64,000 nt of DNA, taken from positions 869,001-933,000 of the forward strand of contig BRXU01000020.1 in NCBI GenBank assembly GCA_030267565.1, written 5' to 3'. The position numbers and the translations under genes were made by a program. Of this stretch, positions 1-9,937 are shown one piece after another. Position 1 is the stretch's first letter, and each line of letters begins with the position of its first letter. Below the pieces are notes generated by a model. The model did not search any database. It was not told the origin of the DNA and was given only the letters and a program-made list of their open reading frames with translations. The DNA is from Pleodorina starrii. Lineage: Eukaryota; Chlorophyta; Chlorophyceae; Chlamydomonadales; Volvocaceae.

Positions 1-2454
1 GGCAATCGTACGACAACAACAACGGCCTCGACCAGCGACGGGCTGGGTGACGGCGACGTGCCGCCACCGGCGGTGGACGAGTTTGCTGCCTTTCGAATGG
101 CGCAGGTATCGTACAGTCGTACACATACGGTTGTTCTATTTGTTGCTTGTGTCGTTTGTGCGAAGGAAACGGTGCGGAATGGAATGGGATGCCTTGGAGT
201 GAAGGATGAAGGATCTTAACCCATCCCACTCACCCACCCACTCCGCACCCTACGCCCCCTCGCCAACGCCGTCTCCGTCCCTCTCGCTCCGGGGCACCTT
301 CTTTCTTACCCCTCAGCTACTTTTCCCTCTTTGACTAACCCTTCCCTTCCCCCTTCCCTTACCCCCCCCCCCAATGTGTGCCATTGTACCCGGTGTGTGT
401 GGATGTTGGCATTTGTGTGTGTGTAACTGTGCGTGTAACTGTGTATGTACGGGTTGTACTTCAGGTTTTGGAGCTCAGTCGCTTCGTCCGCCACGTCAGC
501 ACCGGGGCGGGAACCCCCGGGGGTGGCCTGGGAGGTGGAGGTGGAGGTGCAGTGGGTTTGGTGCTGGCGGGAGACCTCAACTGCGAGCCACACACGCTGG
601 AGGCGGCGGTGCTGCGGGTAGGTTGGTTGGTGGTTGGCTGTTTGACGGTTGGTTGACGGTTGAGCAACTGTTCCCTCCCTCCCTCCCTTCCCAGGGCCTC
701 AACTCCGCACCCATCCCAACACCGACTCGACCCCATTTCCTCCCAACACACACTGCCCCCCCCCACATCTCCTCCATCCTCCCGCGCCCTCCCTTTCTCC
801 CCCACATCTCCCCCTCCCTGAACCCCCTCCCAACTCCTCTCCCGAAGGCCCCACCACGCCTCCCTTTCCCCACCGCGTTACACACCCACACACAAACACA
901 AACACAAACCCACATCCGCACCCCCATACACCCACACGCAGGCCGAGCTGCCGCAGCTGCACGACGCGTGGTCGGTGACCCACGGGTCGGCGGACCCGGG
1001 CCACACGTGCAACGCGGAGGGCAGCAGCTACAAGCCGCGGCGGCAGCGCGCCTCCCGGATCGACTACCTGCTCACCAACCTTCGGGTGGCGACGTGCGAG
1101 CTGGCGCTACAGGTGGGGTGGGGGCTGGGGGTTCAGGGAGTGATATGCTCCTTCATAAAACAATGGGGGGCTGGGGGGTGGGTGGGTGGGGTGGGTGGTG
1201 GGGGGAGACGTGGGGGATGGCGGTCTTGGGGGGGAGACGTGGGGGAGGCCTGGGGGGACGGGGGAAGAGGGACTGGCGTGTCGTTTTTTTTTGAACGTGT
1301 TGGGGTTTAGGGCCCTTCGGAGACGGACCCGCCCCCCCTCCAGGTAGATTTGTTTATATCTTGCTTTCCTTTTTTCTCGATTTCGGATCTGTATGACACC
1401 ATTTCCGCCTCCCTTTCAACCTCCCCTCCACCATTCAACCCGCATCGGCCCCCACTTACGGCCGTCATCTCCCACCGCCGCCGCCGCTATCCACCGCCGT
1501 TGGCTCCAGAGGACCCCGGACGGTCACTCCTTCTCCGACCACATCGCCGTCAAGGCACGACTGGAGCTGCCTTCCGCGACTGCCGCCGCCGCCGCCGCGG
1601 CGGCGGCGGCGGCGCCATCTGCCGCCGCCGACGGCGACGCCACGGCCGTACGGCAGCGGCAGCGGCGGGCGGAACTGCTGGTGGCGGCCCGGGGGGTGCT
1701 CCAGGAAGGGGTGCAGAGAGCGTCGCAGGCGTCGGCGGGGCACGTGCTGTTTGCGATCATCATGATCGTACAGGTACGACAGCATACGGCAGCTTGTCGT
1801 ACGGCACGTGCCATACACGACGGCAGGGGTTGCGAGTTCCGGAGGGCTTGCCTGGGGAGAGTCGGGTGAGGGGGAGAGATGGGGTTCGCTGTGCAGTTTC
1901 GGTGGCTGGGTGGGTGGGTGATAAGGGGTATTGGTTGAGGTTCCGGCCCTTCTTCTTTTGTAGGCAGCGATAAAAACCCTAAAACCCAAAACCCAACCCT
2001 TTACAATATGAACAGGAAGCGGCTCTTCCGCTTCACCTCCACCTCCACCTTTGCCCCCTGCCCTGCCCTGCCCTCCCCGCCCCCCGCTTCATGTCACCGC
2101 CTCAACCTCCCCTTCCTGCCGCTTGCACACAAAATGCGTGTGTCCCCCCCCTCGCAGGCCGTGTTGCTGTGCGCCTTTGAGCCCGCCATGTCGTACATGG
2201 GCCGTACACTCAACCCCGTCACGCGGCAATTGGTGCCCGCTGCCGTACTGTTGCTGGCGGGCGGTGCGGGACTGTTTTTCCTGACGGGCTTAGTGGCGGA
2301 TGGTGGGCAGGTTCGTGCCCTGCAGCAGGCACTGCAACAGATACAGCTAACGGTGATGGCCGCCGGTGGCGGCGGCGGCGGCGCCGCCGCCTCCGCGGCT
2401 CCCGCCGCCGCCGCCGGCGGGGCAAAGCCACAGAAGACGCAGAAGAGGCGCTGA
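1..2454 (+). CDS. neutral sphingomyelinase (nSMase, EEP family), 5' end missing
   Basis: Hydrolyses sphingomyelin-type phospholipids to ceramide plus phosphocholine, probably at an internal membrane. Visible exons are 1-105, 465-617, 942-1112, 1510-1773 and 2158-2454. All introns are phase 0 with GT-AG ends, and about 329 residues are visible. The exonuclease/endonuclease/phosphatase fold is shown by GDLN in exon 2, the DAW...TH...TCN block and RIDYLL in exon 3, and FSDHIAVKA in exon 4, which supplies the catalytic Asp-His. The C-terminus has two hydrophobic segments (end of exon 4, LFAIIMIV; exon 5, AAVLLLAGGAGLFFLTGLV), as in nSMase1/SMPD2-type enzymes, then a short Ala/Gly and basic tail. 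The N-terminal third lies outside the window. The exon joins are inferred, but the frame is kept at each. Confidence 0.85.
1972..2000. repeat. degenerate telomere-type repeat in an intron
   Basis: About four units of an A-rich CCCTAAAA/CCCAAAA-like repeat lie in the last intron of the sphingomyelinase gene. They resemble the Chlamydomonas telomere repeat (TTTTAGGG on the other strand) but are imperfect. Confidence 0.5.
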
Positions 2455-3748
2455 CGGAGGCGATCGTGGGGACAGTAGGTACAGTGGCGGCGACGGCGGC
2501 GGCGGCGAGTGACGGCTGGCGTCGGCGCAGGCAGGCAGAGGCTACTAAACTGCCGTACAGATACTGTACGGCAAGTATTGCGAGCGGATGGCGGGCGCGG
2601 GGGCGGGGTGCAGGCGTGGCACGTACAGCAACGTATGGGAGAGGAACCCCCGTCTTGTGAATCGGATCGGATCGGATCAGACAAACCTTACGGCAGGTAT
2701 TCTGTTGTACTGCCGTACGTTTGGCGCTCGCTGTGTGTATGTGTGTATGCGTGTGTGAATGCGCGCGCTCGCGCGGGGGAGGCGACGCTCGCGCGCTGGG
2801 TGTGTGTGCGTGCGTGCGTGCGTGCGTGCGTGGACACGGGTGTGGTCCTTCCCGTGGTGATGGTGGTGGGGGGCCGGGCAGGGTGCCCCGCATTGCAATG
2901 GTGACGCTACTGTGGGCGATGAATCTGCGGGATCCAGACGGTTATGGTGGCGGCGGCAAAGGCGGAGTGCGGAGTGGGCCCTCGCGCATCGGTGTGTGCG
3001 ATCGGCGGTCTGAATGACGGCGGAGAGGCCGCTTCCGGAGCAGTGTTCTGTAGCAGCAACCGAGACCCAGTAGACCCGATCGATTCCCGTTAGACTCGAT
3101 AGACTCGACAGCGAACCTAACCTATACAACACCGAGCGGTCGCGTGTTTGTTGTAACGTAACAAATGTACAGATGTGCAAATGTGCGTATTGCATATTGT
3201 TGCCGGAATCGTAATATCATAACATCTGACAATTTCCTCTTATGTTTGATTATACACGCATTGCCGGTGTGTGCCTCGGACAGGGCGGAAAGGGTTGACA
3301 GGACAGGTCGGCTTTGTTCGGCCGACCTGTCAGTCACGTGTCACCCCTCTGCTGCCGTCCATCCGTCGCCTGCCCGCCGTGATGTCGCCAAATGCCTGCA
3401 CCTGTAATTCATTCAGCTGCTTGGCTAGGGGTTTTTTGGGGGGACCCTCCCATTCCACGTCATGCCGTGGGAGACTTGCAACTGGGGCGCGTGACTCGCG
3501 GCCACTAAGCCATGAACAAACAAGATGGCCGTCTGAGACGTAGCGATGTGGCCGAAAGGCGGCGCGGAATGTACGCGCCGACTGAACAGGTTGGCTCCTG
3601 TCCGCCGGCTGAACAGGTTGGCTCCTGTCCACTCATTTTCCCCACGACGCACCCCGTAAGCCATGATGACGTAAACCTCGGAAGCTTAAAGTCACGTATC
3701 AGTAACGCATGTTTAGCCTTTTGTCATCCAGGTTTCAGTCCCGAGATA
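2455..3748. other. 3' flank of sphingomyelinase gene, no further gene seen
   Basis: Contains the probable 3' UTR, with a TGTAA poly(A) signal at 3152-3156. It is rich in GTAC-centred words and in GTGT/GCGT runs (2730-2840). A 22-bp sequence beginning CTGAACAGG is repeated at 3582-3603 and 3609-3630. No open frame here has convincing coding character. Confidence 0.6.
3152..3156 (+). terminator. TGTAA poly(A) signal
   Basis: Volvocine-type polyadenylation signal about 700 bases after the sphingomyelinase stop codon. It is the most plausible one seen by eye in that flank. Confidence 0.4.
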
Positions 3749-3821
3749 GCTCGGTTAGCTCAGTCGGTAGAGCGTACGGCTGTTAACCGTAAGGTCGACA
3801 GTTCGAACCTGTCATCGAGCG
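3749..3821 (+). tRNA. tRNA-Asn(GTT)
   Basis: Full cloverleaf. Acceptor stem GCTCGGT pairs with ATCGAGC, D stem GCTC/GAGC, anticodon stem TACGG/CCGTA with loop CTGTTAA giving anticodon GTT, T stem GACAG/CTGTC with loop TTCGAAC. The discriminator base is G, as is usual for Asn. No intron and no encoded CCA. Confidence 0.95.
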
Positions 3822-3826
3822 CGTGT

Positions 3827-3921
3827 GGGGTCGTAGCTCAAATGGAAGAGCGCCCGCTTAGCATGAGGCTGAGCGCCGCAGAACATGCGGGAGGTAGGGG
3901 GATCGATGCCCTCCGACTCCA
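3827..3921 (+). tRNA. tRNA-Ala(AGC) with 22-nt intron
   Basis: Acceptor stem GGGGTCG pairs with CGACTCC and the discriminator is A. The D stem is GCTC/GAGC, the anticodon stem CCCGC/GCGGG, and the T arm GGGGG-ATCGATG-CCCTC. The anticodon AGC is at 3860-3862. A 22-base intron (3864-3885) sits at the canonical 37/38 position, so the spliced loop reads TTAGCAT. The gene starts five bases after tRNA-Asn, so the two could be transcribed or processed together. Confidence 0.93.
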
Positions 3922-5714
3922 ACATTTTGACGATGATGACGTCCTTGTCGGCCATGCCTGCAGATATATGAGCCACCCGCTGTCCGAGACTAGCTTTGGC
4001 TCCTTCCCCGTTGAGGTCGGCTCCAGACCCTAACCTTGGAAGGAGGGCACAGCCAGCACGACTGAGCTTTGACCGTGTGCTGCAGCGGACATGACCCCTG
4101 CAACACGACTAGGGCAAGGCAAAGGAGAAATGCTTGCTGAGGCAAGACAAGGCCCTAAGTCGCCAGGAAAGACAAGCCCTAAGTCGCCGCGAATTTGACC
4201 CGGGAGGAATTGCTCGTGTGCCCGCGGCCACGGCAGGATGAGCAGTTAGTCTGCCCGATTGGCGACGCGCCACTGGGAGCCAATCGCATCGCCGAAAGTC
4301 CGATGTTCGACTGCAGGCCCATCCTCGGCCGCGCCGTAAGGCCGTATGCGTGAAAGGGCGGGATTTTGGTCGGCGCGCTCATCACTCTCGCGATCTTCAG
4401 GCGGTCGTTACCTGCAACTCACACGCCCCATCTTCCCCCACCGAAAGCACACCAGCGCTTGATGCAGACCCTTGGATTTGAGGGCCTTTGAAAAGCGACA
4501 TATCACCCTAATCGCTTGCCTTCAGCAGGGAAACTTTTCATCCTGTGGAATCGACGGCAAGCCTGGATTGCTGGATACCTTTGACGCGGAAAGTGCGGTA
4601 CATGGTAGCGTGGGTCTCAGTAACCTCCAACCGCGTGTGTACACAGCCTTGGGAATTTTTATTACAGAATGCTACCGGCTTGCAGTTGAAAAAGTACAAC
4701 AGTGCGCAAGTAGGTTGTCTCCCAGCAGCCCCTTGGGCGGTGTCGCACCCAATGCATGCCACTACCTGATGCCATCTTGGCGAGCACCTACTAGCTTAGA
4801 TGGCTTGCTGGGTTTCTTTCCGTAGCCTGCCAGTCTAGCTTTCTCGGACTGTAACCATTTACTTACTTGTATGCCACAGCTTTACTGGTTCACGGCACGT
4901 TTATCTAGCGACGTATCTAACTTGGCCATCAACCTTCTGCGACACGTTTGTAATCCCATAGATAAAGGTTTGAGGCTTCTATCAAAACGTCCTCGCCCTG
5001 AAAGGTGGGTTGAAAGCCTGGAACTTCATCAGACGAAAGCCTAAAACTGACAAAACCAACTGGCAGTTGCACTTTTGGCAAGCGACCGAGCCGCGTTTAC
5101 AGATCCGACACAACGACCAGAATGCCTCATTTGCAATGCCACATGCACTGGCACCTGGCATCTCACGCCTCAGTGACTCGGTGGTGGCCCCCGATGCCCC
5201 GAATGCGCCTCGCTTAGGCAAGGGCACGAGGATTACCGGGCCGCCCTTAGTACTTAAGATTGCTCCAAAAATACGCTGATGTTTATGAAATATACTACTG
5301 CCGAGGTGATCAGGGCCCACAGCGAGCTGATGATCCCTGTTTAGGTCGACCGGAAGGTCCTTCTCAACGCTTATAAACAGGATATGCGAAGAAGGGTTAC
5401 CTAACGATATTGCGAGACTGCATAATAGAACATACAAAACACGGGGAACCTTGGGCTTGCGAATTGTCGTCGGTATGCAAGCTTGAAGCAGCGACCATTG
5501 GCGCCGTCAAACCCTCCAGCAATGTAGGGGTGTTGCAGCATCTCGTGTGCTTGCCGTTTTGATGGTCAAACAGCCCGGCCCGAGCGCTGCGATCAAGGTT
5601 CCGTACGATTCGGGGGCCCTGTGCATCGCTGCAAGCTTAAATATCCGAGCGTGCATCCTTGTAATCACACAAGAACTTCGGTCCAGAGTCAAGTGTCATA
5701 TCGTACATTTTAAA
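3922..5714. other. spacer between tRNA genes and LHCBM, including the LHCBM promoter side
   Basis: Base composition is less GC-rich than elsewhere. A near-perfect 19-base direct repeat containing CCCTAAGTCGCC lies at about 4147-4184. The open frames here (for example 4472-4825 plus, 4982-5437 minus) show no recognisable domain or splice pattern and are not called as genes. Confidence 0.5.
5637..5644 (+). promoter_or_regulatory. possible TATA-like box of LHCBM
   Basis: TTAAATAT lies about 70 bases before the ATG at 5715. Position and A/T content suit a core promoter element with a short leader, but this is inference from sequence alone. Confidence 0.3.
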
Positions 5715-7301
5715 ATGGCCGCCATTATGAAGTCCGCTGTGCGCAGCTCCGTGCGCCCCACCATTGCCAGCCGGGTGAGTCGCGACATCTCGCGGAAGCT
5801 GCGTCCCAACTATTCATCTCGGGAGATCCTTGTCAAGCTACTTATAATGGAAGGACTAACTGGCTTGGGCTCTGGATTACTTGTTCCGCTTAGTCGTCTT
5901 TTCTCGGAGATTCAGTTTTCGGTTGCGACGTTTGAGCCTGGCTCCATCGCTAAGCCCGCCGGTGCTGTTCCCTGCTGGTCCGCTGTCCACCTCATTGCTT
6001 GCAGGCTGCCCGCGTTGTGCCTCGCGCGGCCATTGAGTGGTACGGCCCTGACCGGCCGAAGTTCCTGGGTGAGTTCGCGGCAGCCTGGGTCATACGGGCG
6101 GGGCAGGGGGATGATGTGCGGCCAGCTCAGACGCGATCTGCATACTGAGAGCCCCTGGCAGCCTGGCGAAGCTTACGTTTCTTGGAAGGGTTCGGTGGGG
6201 CTCCCCTAAAGGGCAAACGTCCTCAATGGTTGTTCGATGGTGTCTCGGATTCTTCGACCCTACAGCTATTATAGCTCGCTGTCTCCTTTCCGCCGCTGTC
6301 TTCACCTCTCGCCCTGCCCTCCCCCTTTGCCTTGCCCCTCCTCGCTCTCTTCTCTTTCCTGTTTGTCGTCAGGTCCCTTCTCCGAGGGCGATGTGCCTTC
6401 CTACCTGACCGGCGAGTTCCCCGGCGACTACGGCTGGGACACCGCCGGTCTGTCCGCCGACCCGAAGACCTTCAAGCGCTACCGGGAGCTGGAGCTCATC
6501 CACGCGCGCTGGGCCATGCTGGGCGCTCTGGGCTGCATCACCCCCGAGCTGCTGTCCAAGTACGCCGGTGTGCAGTTCGGCGAGGCCGTGTGGTTCAAGG
6601 CCGGCGCTCAGATCTTCGCTGAGGGCGGCCTCAACTACCTGGGCAACGAGAACCTGGTGCACGCCCAGTCCATCATTGCCACCCTGGCTTTCCAGGTGTG
6701 AGGGGCGGGAGGAGAAGCGGGGAACGGGGCATGAGTTCAGGGTTTGGATCCGATTCGGGCCCGATTTGGGTTTTGTTTGGAAGTTGGCAGAGGATGTTCA
6801 AGCTGGGTATTCGTGAGGCGGTCGTTGGGTCCGTTTTTGGTTTCTGCTTCGTCTGCAGTGCGTGTGCATTACCCCGCGCACTACCCCTGCCTCGTTGCCG
6901 TCTTCCCGCACAGCACAAAGCAAACCTCACGCATCCTGAATGTCCTCGCGCCAACCCTTCCTTCATTTCTTGCGCCCCTCCCCGCCCCCCCTAAGGTTGT
7001 CGTGATGGGCCTGGCTGAGGCCTACCGCGCCAACGGCGGCCCGCTGGGCGAGGGCCTGGACCCGCTGCACCCCGGTGGCGCCTTCGACCCCCTGGGCCTG
7101 GCTGACGACCCGGACACCTTCGCCGAGCTCAAGGTCAAGGAGATCAAGAACGGCCGCCTGGCCATGTTCTCCATGTTCGGCTTCTTCGTGCAGGCCATTG
7201 TGACCGGCAAGGGCCCCATTGAGAACCTGAACGACCACCTGGCCAACCCCTCGGCCGTCAACGCCTTCGCATACGCCACCAAGTTTACCCCCTCTGCGTA
7301 A
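5715..7301 (+). CDS. LHCBM: light-harvesting chlorophyll a/b protein of LHCII
   Basis: Binds chlorophyll a/b and carotenoids in trimeric LHCII of photosystem II, in the thylakoid membrane. Four exons: 5715-5774, 6005-6068, 6373-6695 and 6996-7301, giving 250 residues, the normal family length. A basic, Ser/Ala-rich chloroplast transit peptide ends near residue 30, followed by WYGPDR, the LHCII trimerisation motif. Helix B carries [16 protein letters not shown] (ligand Glu and His, Arg partner); helix C is in the [20 protein letters not shown] region; helix A carries [16 protein letters not shown] with the E-x-x-N-G-R ligand motif. The last intron ends in AAG rather than CAG. Closest in kind to major Chlamydomonas LHCBM proteins; the exact paralogue cannot be fixed from sequence alone. 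Confidence 0.97.
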
Positions 7302-7615
7302 ATCAATCTGTGGGGAAGGGTGCCCGGGCGTCGTTTTGTCCTGAGCGGGCCGCTTTGTCCTGAGCGGTGTTTGGTTTTTGGTCCTGGCCCCGGCCAGCCC
7401 CGCTGCGGGCTGCTGGATGGCTGGGATTTGTTGATAGATTAGAAGTCTGCGCGCATTCTGTGATTACCTAGGTAGGTTAGGTTGGCAGGAACAGGAACAG
7501 GCAGTTTTTGGTTGTACTGGTGTGAGCACACCGGTATTTTTCCGAGGATAGATGTTGAGCTGCTTGCTGCTAAAGTGCAAACTGCAAAGAGCGGAGCGGG
7601 TCTTTCGGAGCGGGT

Positions 7616-7620
7616 TGTAA
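7616..7620 (+). terminator. TGTAA poly(A) signal of LHCBM
   Basis: Perfect TGTAA 315 bases after the LHCBM stop, consistent with a short volvocine 3' UTR. Confidence 0.6.
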
Positions 7621-8340
7621 CACCCCTACTCCCGTTGCGTCACGTACGGCAACAGAGTACGAATTGGGGGGTCCCCGTTGGCCAATACACGACTAGTGCA
7701 GCGTGTGTTGTCCCGCGCCCCTAGATTCGTTGTGGTGGTTACAGTTACAGTGGGCTCCAGACTCCAGAATTTCATTGTACTGGTGAACTATGGTGGTTCT
7801 GGATTGGATGGCCTTCTAGGCTCTCTGGTACGGTAGGTTACACACACACTCGCCCGAATCAAGGGATGTAATCATCTTTGTGCTTCGAAATCCCCACCTC
7901 CATACCTCCCTCCTCCCTCGTAGTAAACTCATTTGATCCAAGCGAGGATCATTGCTGATACCAGTTCGTTTTCAAAGTCACCCATCCCACACCCGAAGCA
8001 TCAGCGTGGATGCATCAAATTGTAAAATCCCGAGCAGCTTGCACGTCTGCCTTTCGCTGACCGTTGTACCTGCATGCGCGGCGCGGCCCTGTGCGGAACA
8101 TGTGAGTAACCCCCTTCAGCTTGTCGGGTATTGAGCTGGGTTTGGGGTCGGGGATACACTTCCTCTCTTCATGGGTGCCGCACAGGGCGCGGAACTACTC
8201 CCGAGACGCTGCCGCAAGCCCCGCCCTGTCGTACATGAAACTTGAGAAGTTGGCCTACCGTTGGCGAAAGCGTTATGGCCACGAGCTTCCTAGCGGCTGG
8301 GACGGGCCACTCCACCGCAGCACGTTCCTGGGCAGTCAGG
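7621..8340. other. spacer left of the retrotransposon, with a coding-like fragment
   Basis: No complete gene. From about 8185 to 8340 one plus-strand frame reads as charged, coding-like protein (containing KLEKLAYRWRKRYGHELP). It runs directly into the left end of the retrotransposon and does not resume to its right. It may be an exon or an older transposon fragment cut by the insertion; no family is recognised. Confidence 0.35.
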
Positions 8341-8844
8341 TGTCACGCCATATCGTGTGATTGCCATAGAACGTGGAGATGCTGAGAACAGTTGCCTAAT
8401 TAGTAAGAACCGTTGTCGGTTAGTTAGGAGCCGTTGGGTGTGGCCCCTTCGGATCAGCTTCCGTGCACCGTTTCCGTGCGACGACAGAGTCGTCGACACT
8501 TTGTTGTTATTACATTTATTTGTTGGCATTATACGGGGCACCGACTGAGCAAGAAGCAATGCAGTGCGGGTTCCCCTGGAGGTACGAAAAGTGCATTGCG
8601 CGGGCTTGTTATAGTCCGGCGGCCGTGCGAGACACCTTATCTGTGTCTCGCACTTTGCAGTGTTAAGACTCTAAGTAGCATACAGTCACAGATCCGCGAT
8701 TGACAGACCGCGTGACGCAGTCTTTGTAAGTTCTTTCGGTGATCCGTTTCGGTAATCCGTCCTCCGAGGAGGACATCGTGCCCAGGTCGCCCTAGGAGAG
8801 AGCTGCGTAGCTCGTCTCCCGAAGGCGCGTGCTCTTCCGTCAGT
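8341..8844 (+). repeat. terminal repeat A1 (left)
   Basis: 504 bp, apparently identical to 24047-24550. Starts TGTCACGCC. It includes a perfect 11-bp stem with 7-base loop (8625-8635 pairing with 8643-8653). The same 11 bases recur just past the end of A1 at 8843-8853. Unlike the right copy, A1 is not followed by the B sequence. Confidence 0.9.
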
Positions 8845-9092
8845 GCGAGACACAGATTCCTGTCGCCCGACAGGATCTGTCGCCGGCATCGTTGGCTGTC
8901 TTCACCTCCTTCGGGCCAAGCCTGTTTCGAGAGTAATTCCAAGTTTATTCAAGAAGTTAATCCTCGCGTCAAGCGCGACAGCCGCCATTAGTCGGGCCCA
9001 AGGCCCCTGCATGTGCGGTTAGCCGGAGTCAAGCTCTCCCTCGTCCGCTTCGCGTCAGCCCCAAGGGTTCGATTGGTCTTTCATCGGTCGTT

Positions 9093-9297
9093 GAGGCTCA
9101 AGGCCTTTGTTGTGGGTGGCTCAAGGCCCCTGCACGTCATCTGTTCGAGGCGTTCTGGTTTGATTGTTTTTCGAGGCTCAAGGCCTTTGTTGTGGGTGGC
9201 CCCAGGCCCCTGCACGTCTTCCGTTTGAGGCGTTCTGGTTCGTTCGTGTTTCGGGGCTCAAGGCCCTTGGTGTCGGTGGCTCAAGGCCCCACCCGTG
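9093..9297 (+). repeat. 80-bp tandem repeats in the retrotransposon leader
   Basis: Units start at 9093, 9173 and 9253, giving about 2.6 copies with a few substitutions. Each contains CAAGGCC followed by GTGGGTGGC and CAGGCCCCTGCACGTC or close variants. A more degraded copy may precede at about 8996. The repeats lie upstream of the polyprotein and do not look coding. Confidence 0.75.
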
Positions 9298-9937
9298 CTG
9301 TGTGAGGAACTAAGAGCCCCAGGCTCGGCTGGTTGCGCTGGCGGACGACCAAGACCCTCTTGTAAATCGCGTCCGCCTTCATTCTCCTGTCCGTCCTGAG
9401 CCGCGACTCCAACCTGCGCCGTCCAATCAGCAGCTTCCGCCGCGTCCAATCAGTGAGCGGGAGGGGCGGGGCAGAGTTACAAGGAGTCAGTCAGGGGGGG
9501 GCAATCTCCTGCAGCTCGGGGATCGAGGGCAGGCAGAAGAGCAGCAGTCCGGGCAAGCGGGCGTTCAGGCCCTGCCTAGGAGGGCAAGTGCTCAAGGGGT
9601 TCTCGCTTCTCTTCTGCGCGGTGCGGCAGGCGCCCTTTCGCCTCAGCGAGGATCTGGGTCACGTGCGCACTCGCGCGCAGACAGCTTAGAAAGCGGAGAG
9701 CTTCCTGATCTAGCCAACAACCCGTTGCACCTGCTGGGGGTGGGTGACAGCGAGTCTGACGCCGAGAGCCAGCAAGGGGAGAACGCGAGCGCGCAGGCAG
9801 CAGCACAACAGCCGCCGCTTGGCTTAGGAGCAGCACCCGTCGCACCAGGCCATCTCCCGGCTGCCGGTCCGCTTCCTCCTCCCCCGTACGTTGATCCGCC
9901 TCAGGCAGTAAACCCTGCGTACGACTCAGACGACGAC

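Noticed and set aside
3930..4065. C-box-like GATGATGA and CTGA, suggesting a box C/D snoRNA next to the tRNAs
   Set aside because: Boxes are about 130 bases apart with no terminal stem seen; chance occurrence is likely.
4982..5437. 151-codon minus-strand frame upstream of LHCBM
   Set aside because: Some hydrophobic and Cys content but no recognisable family or splice support, and it overlaps a plus-strand frame.
9093..9297. 80-bp repeats considered as a CRISPR-like array
   Set aside because: Units are contiguous without spacers, in a eukaryotic retrotransposon leader.
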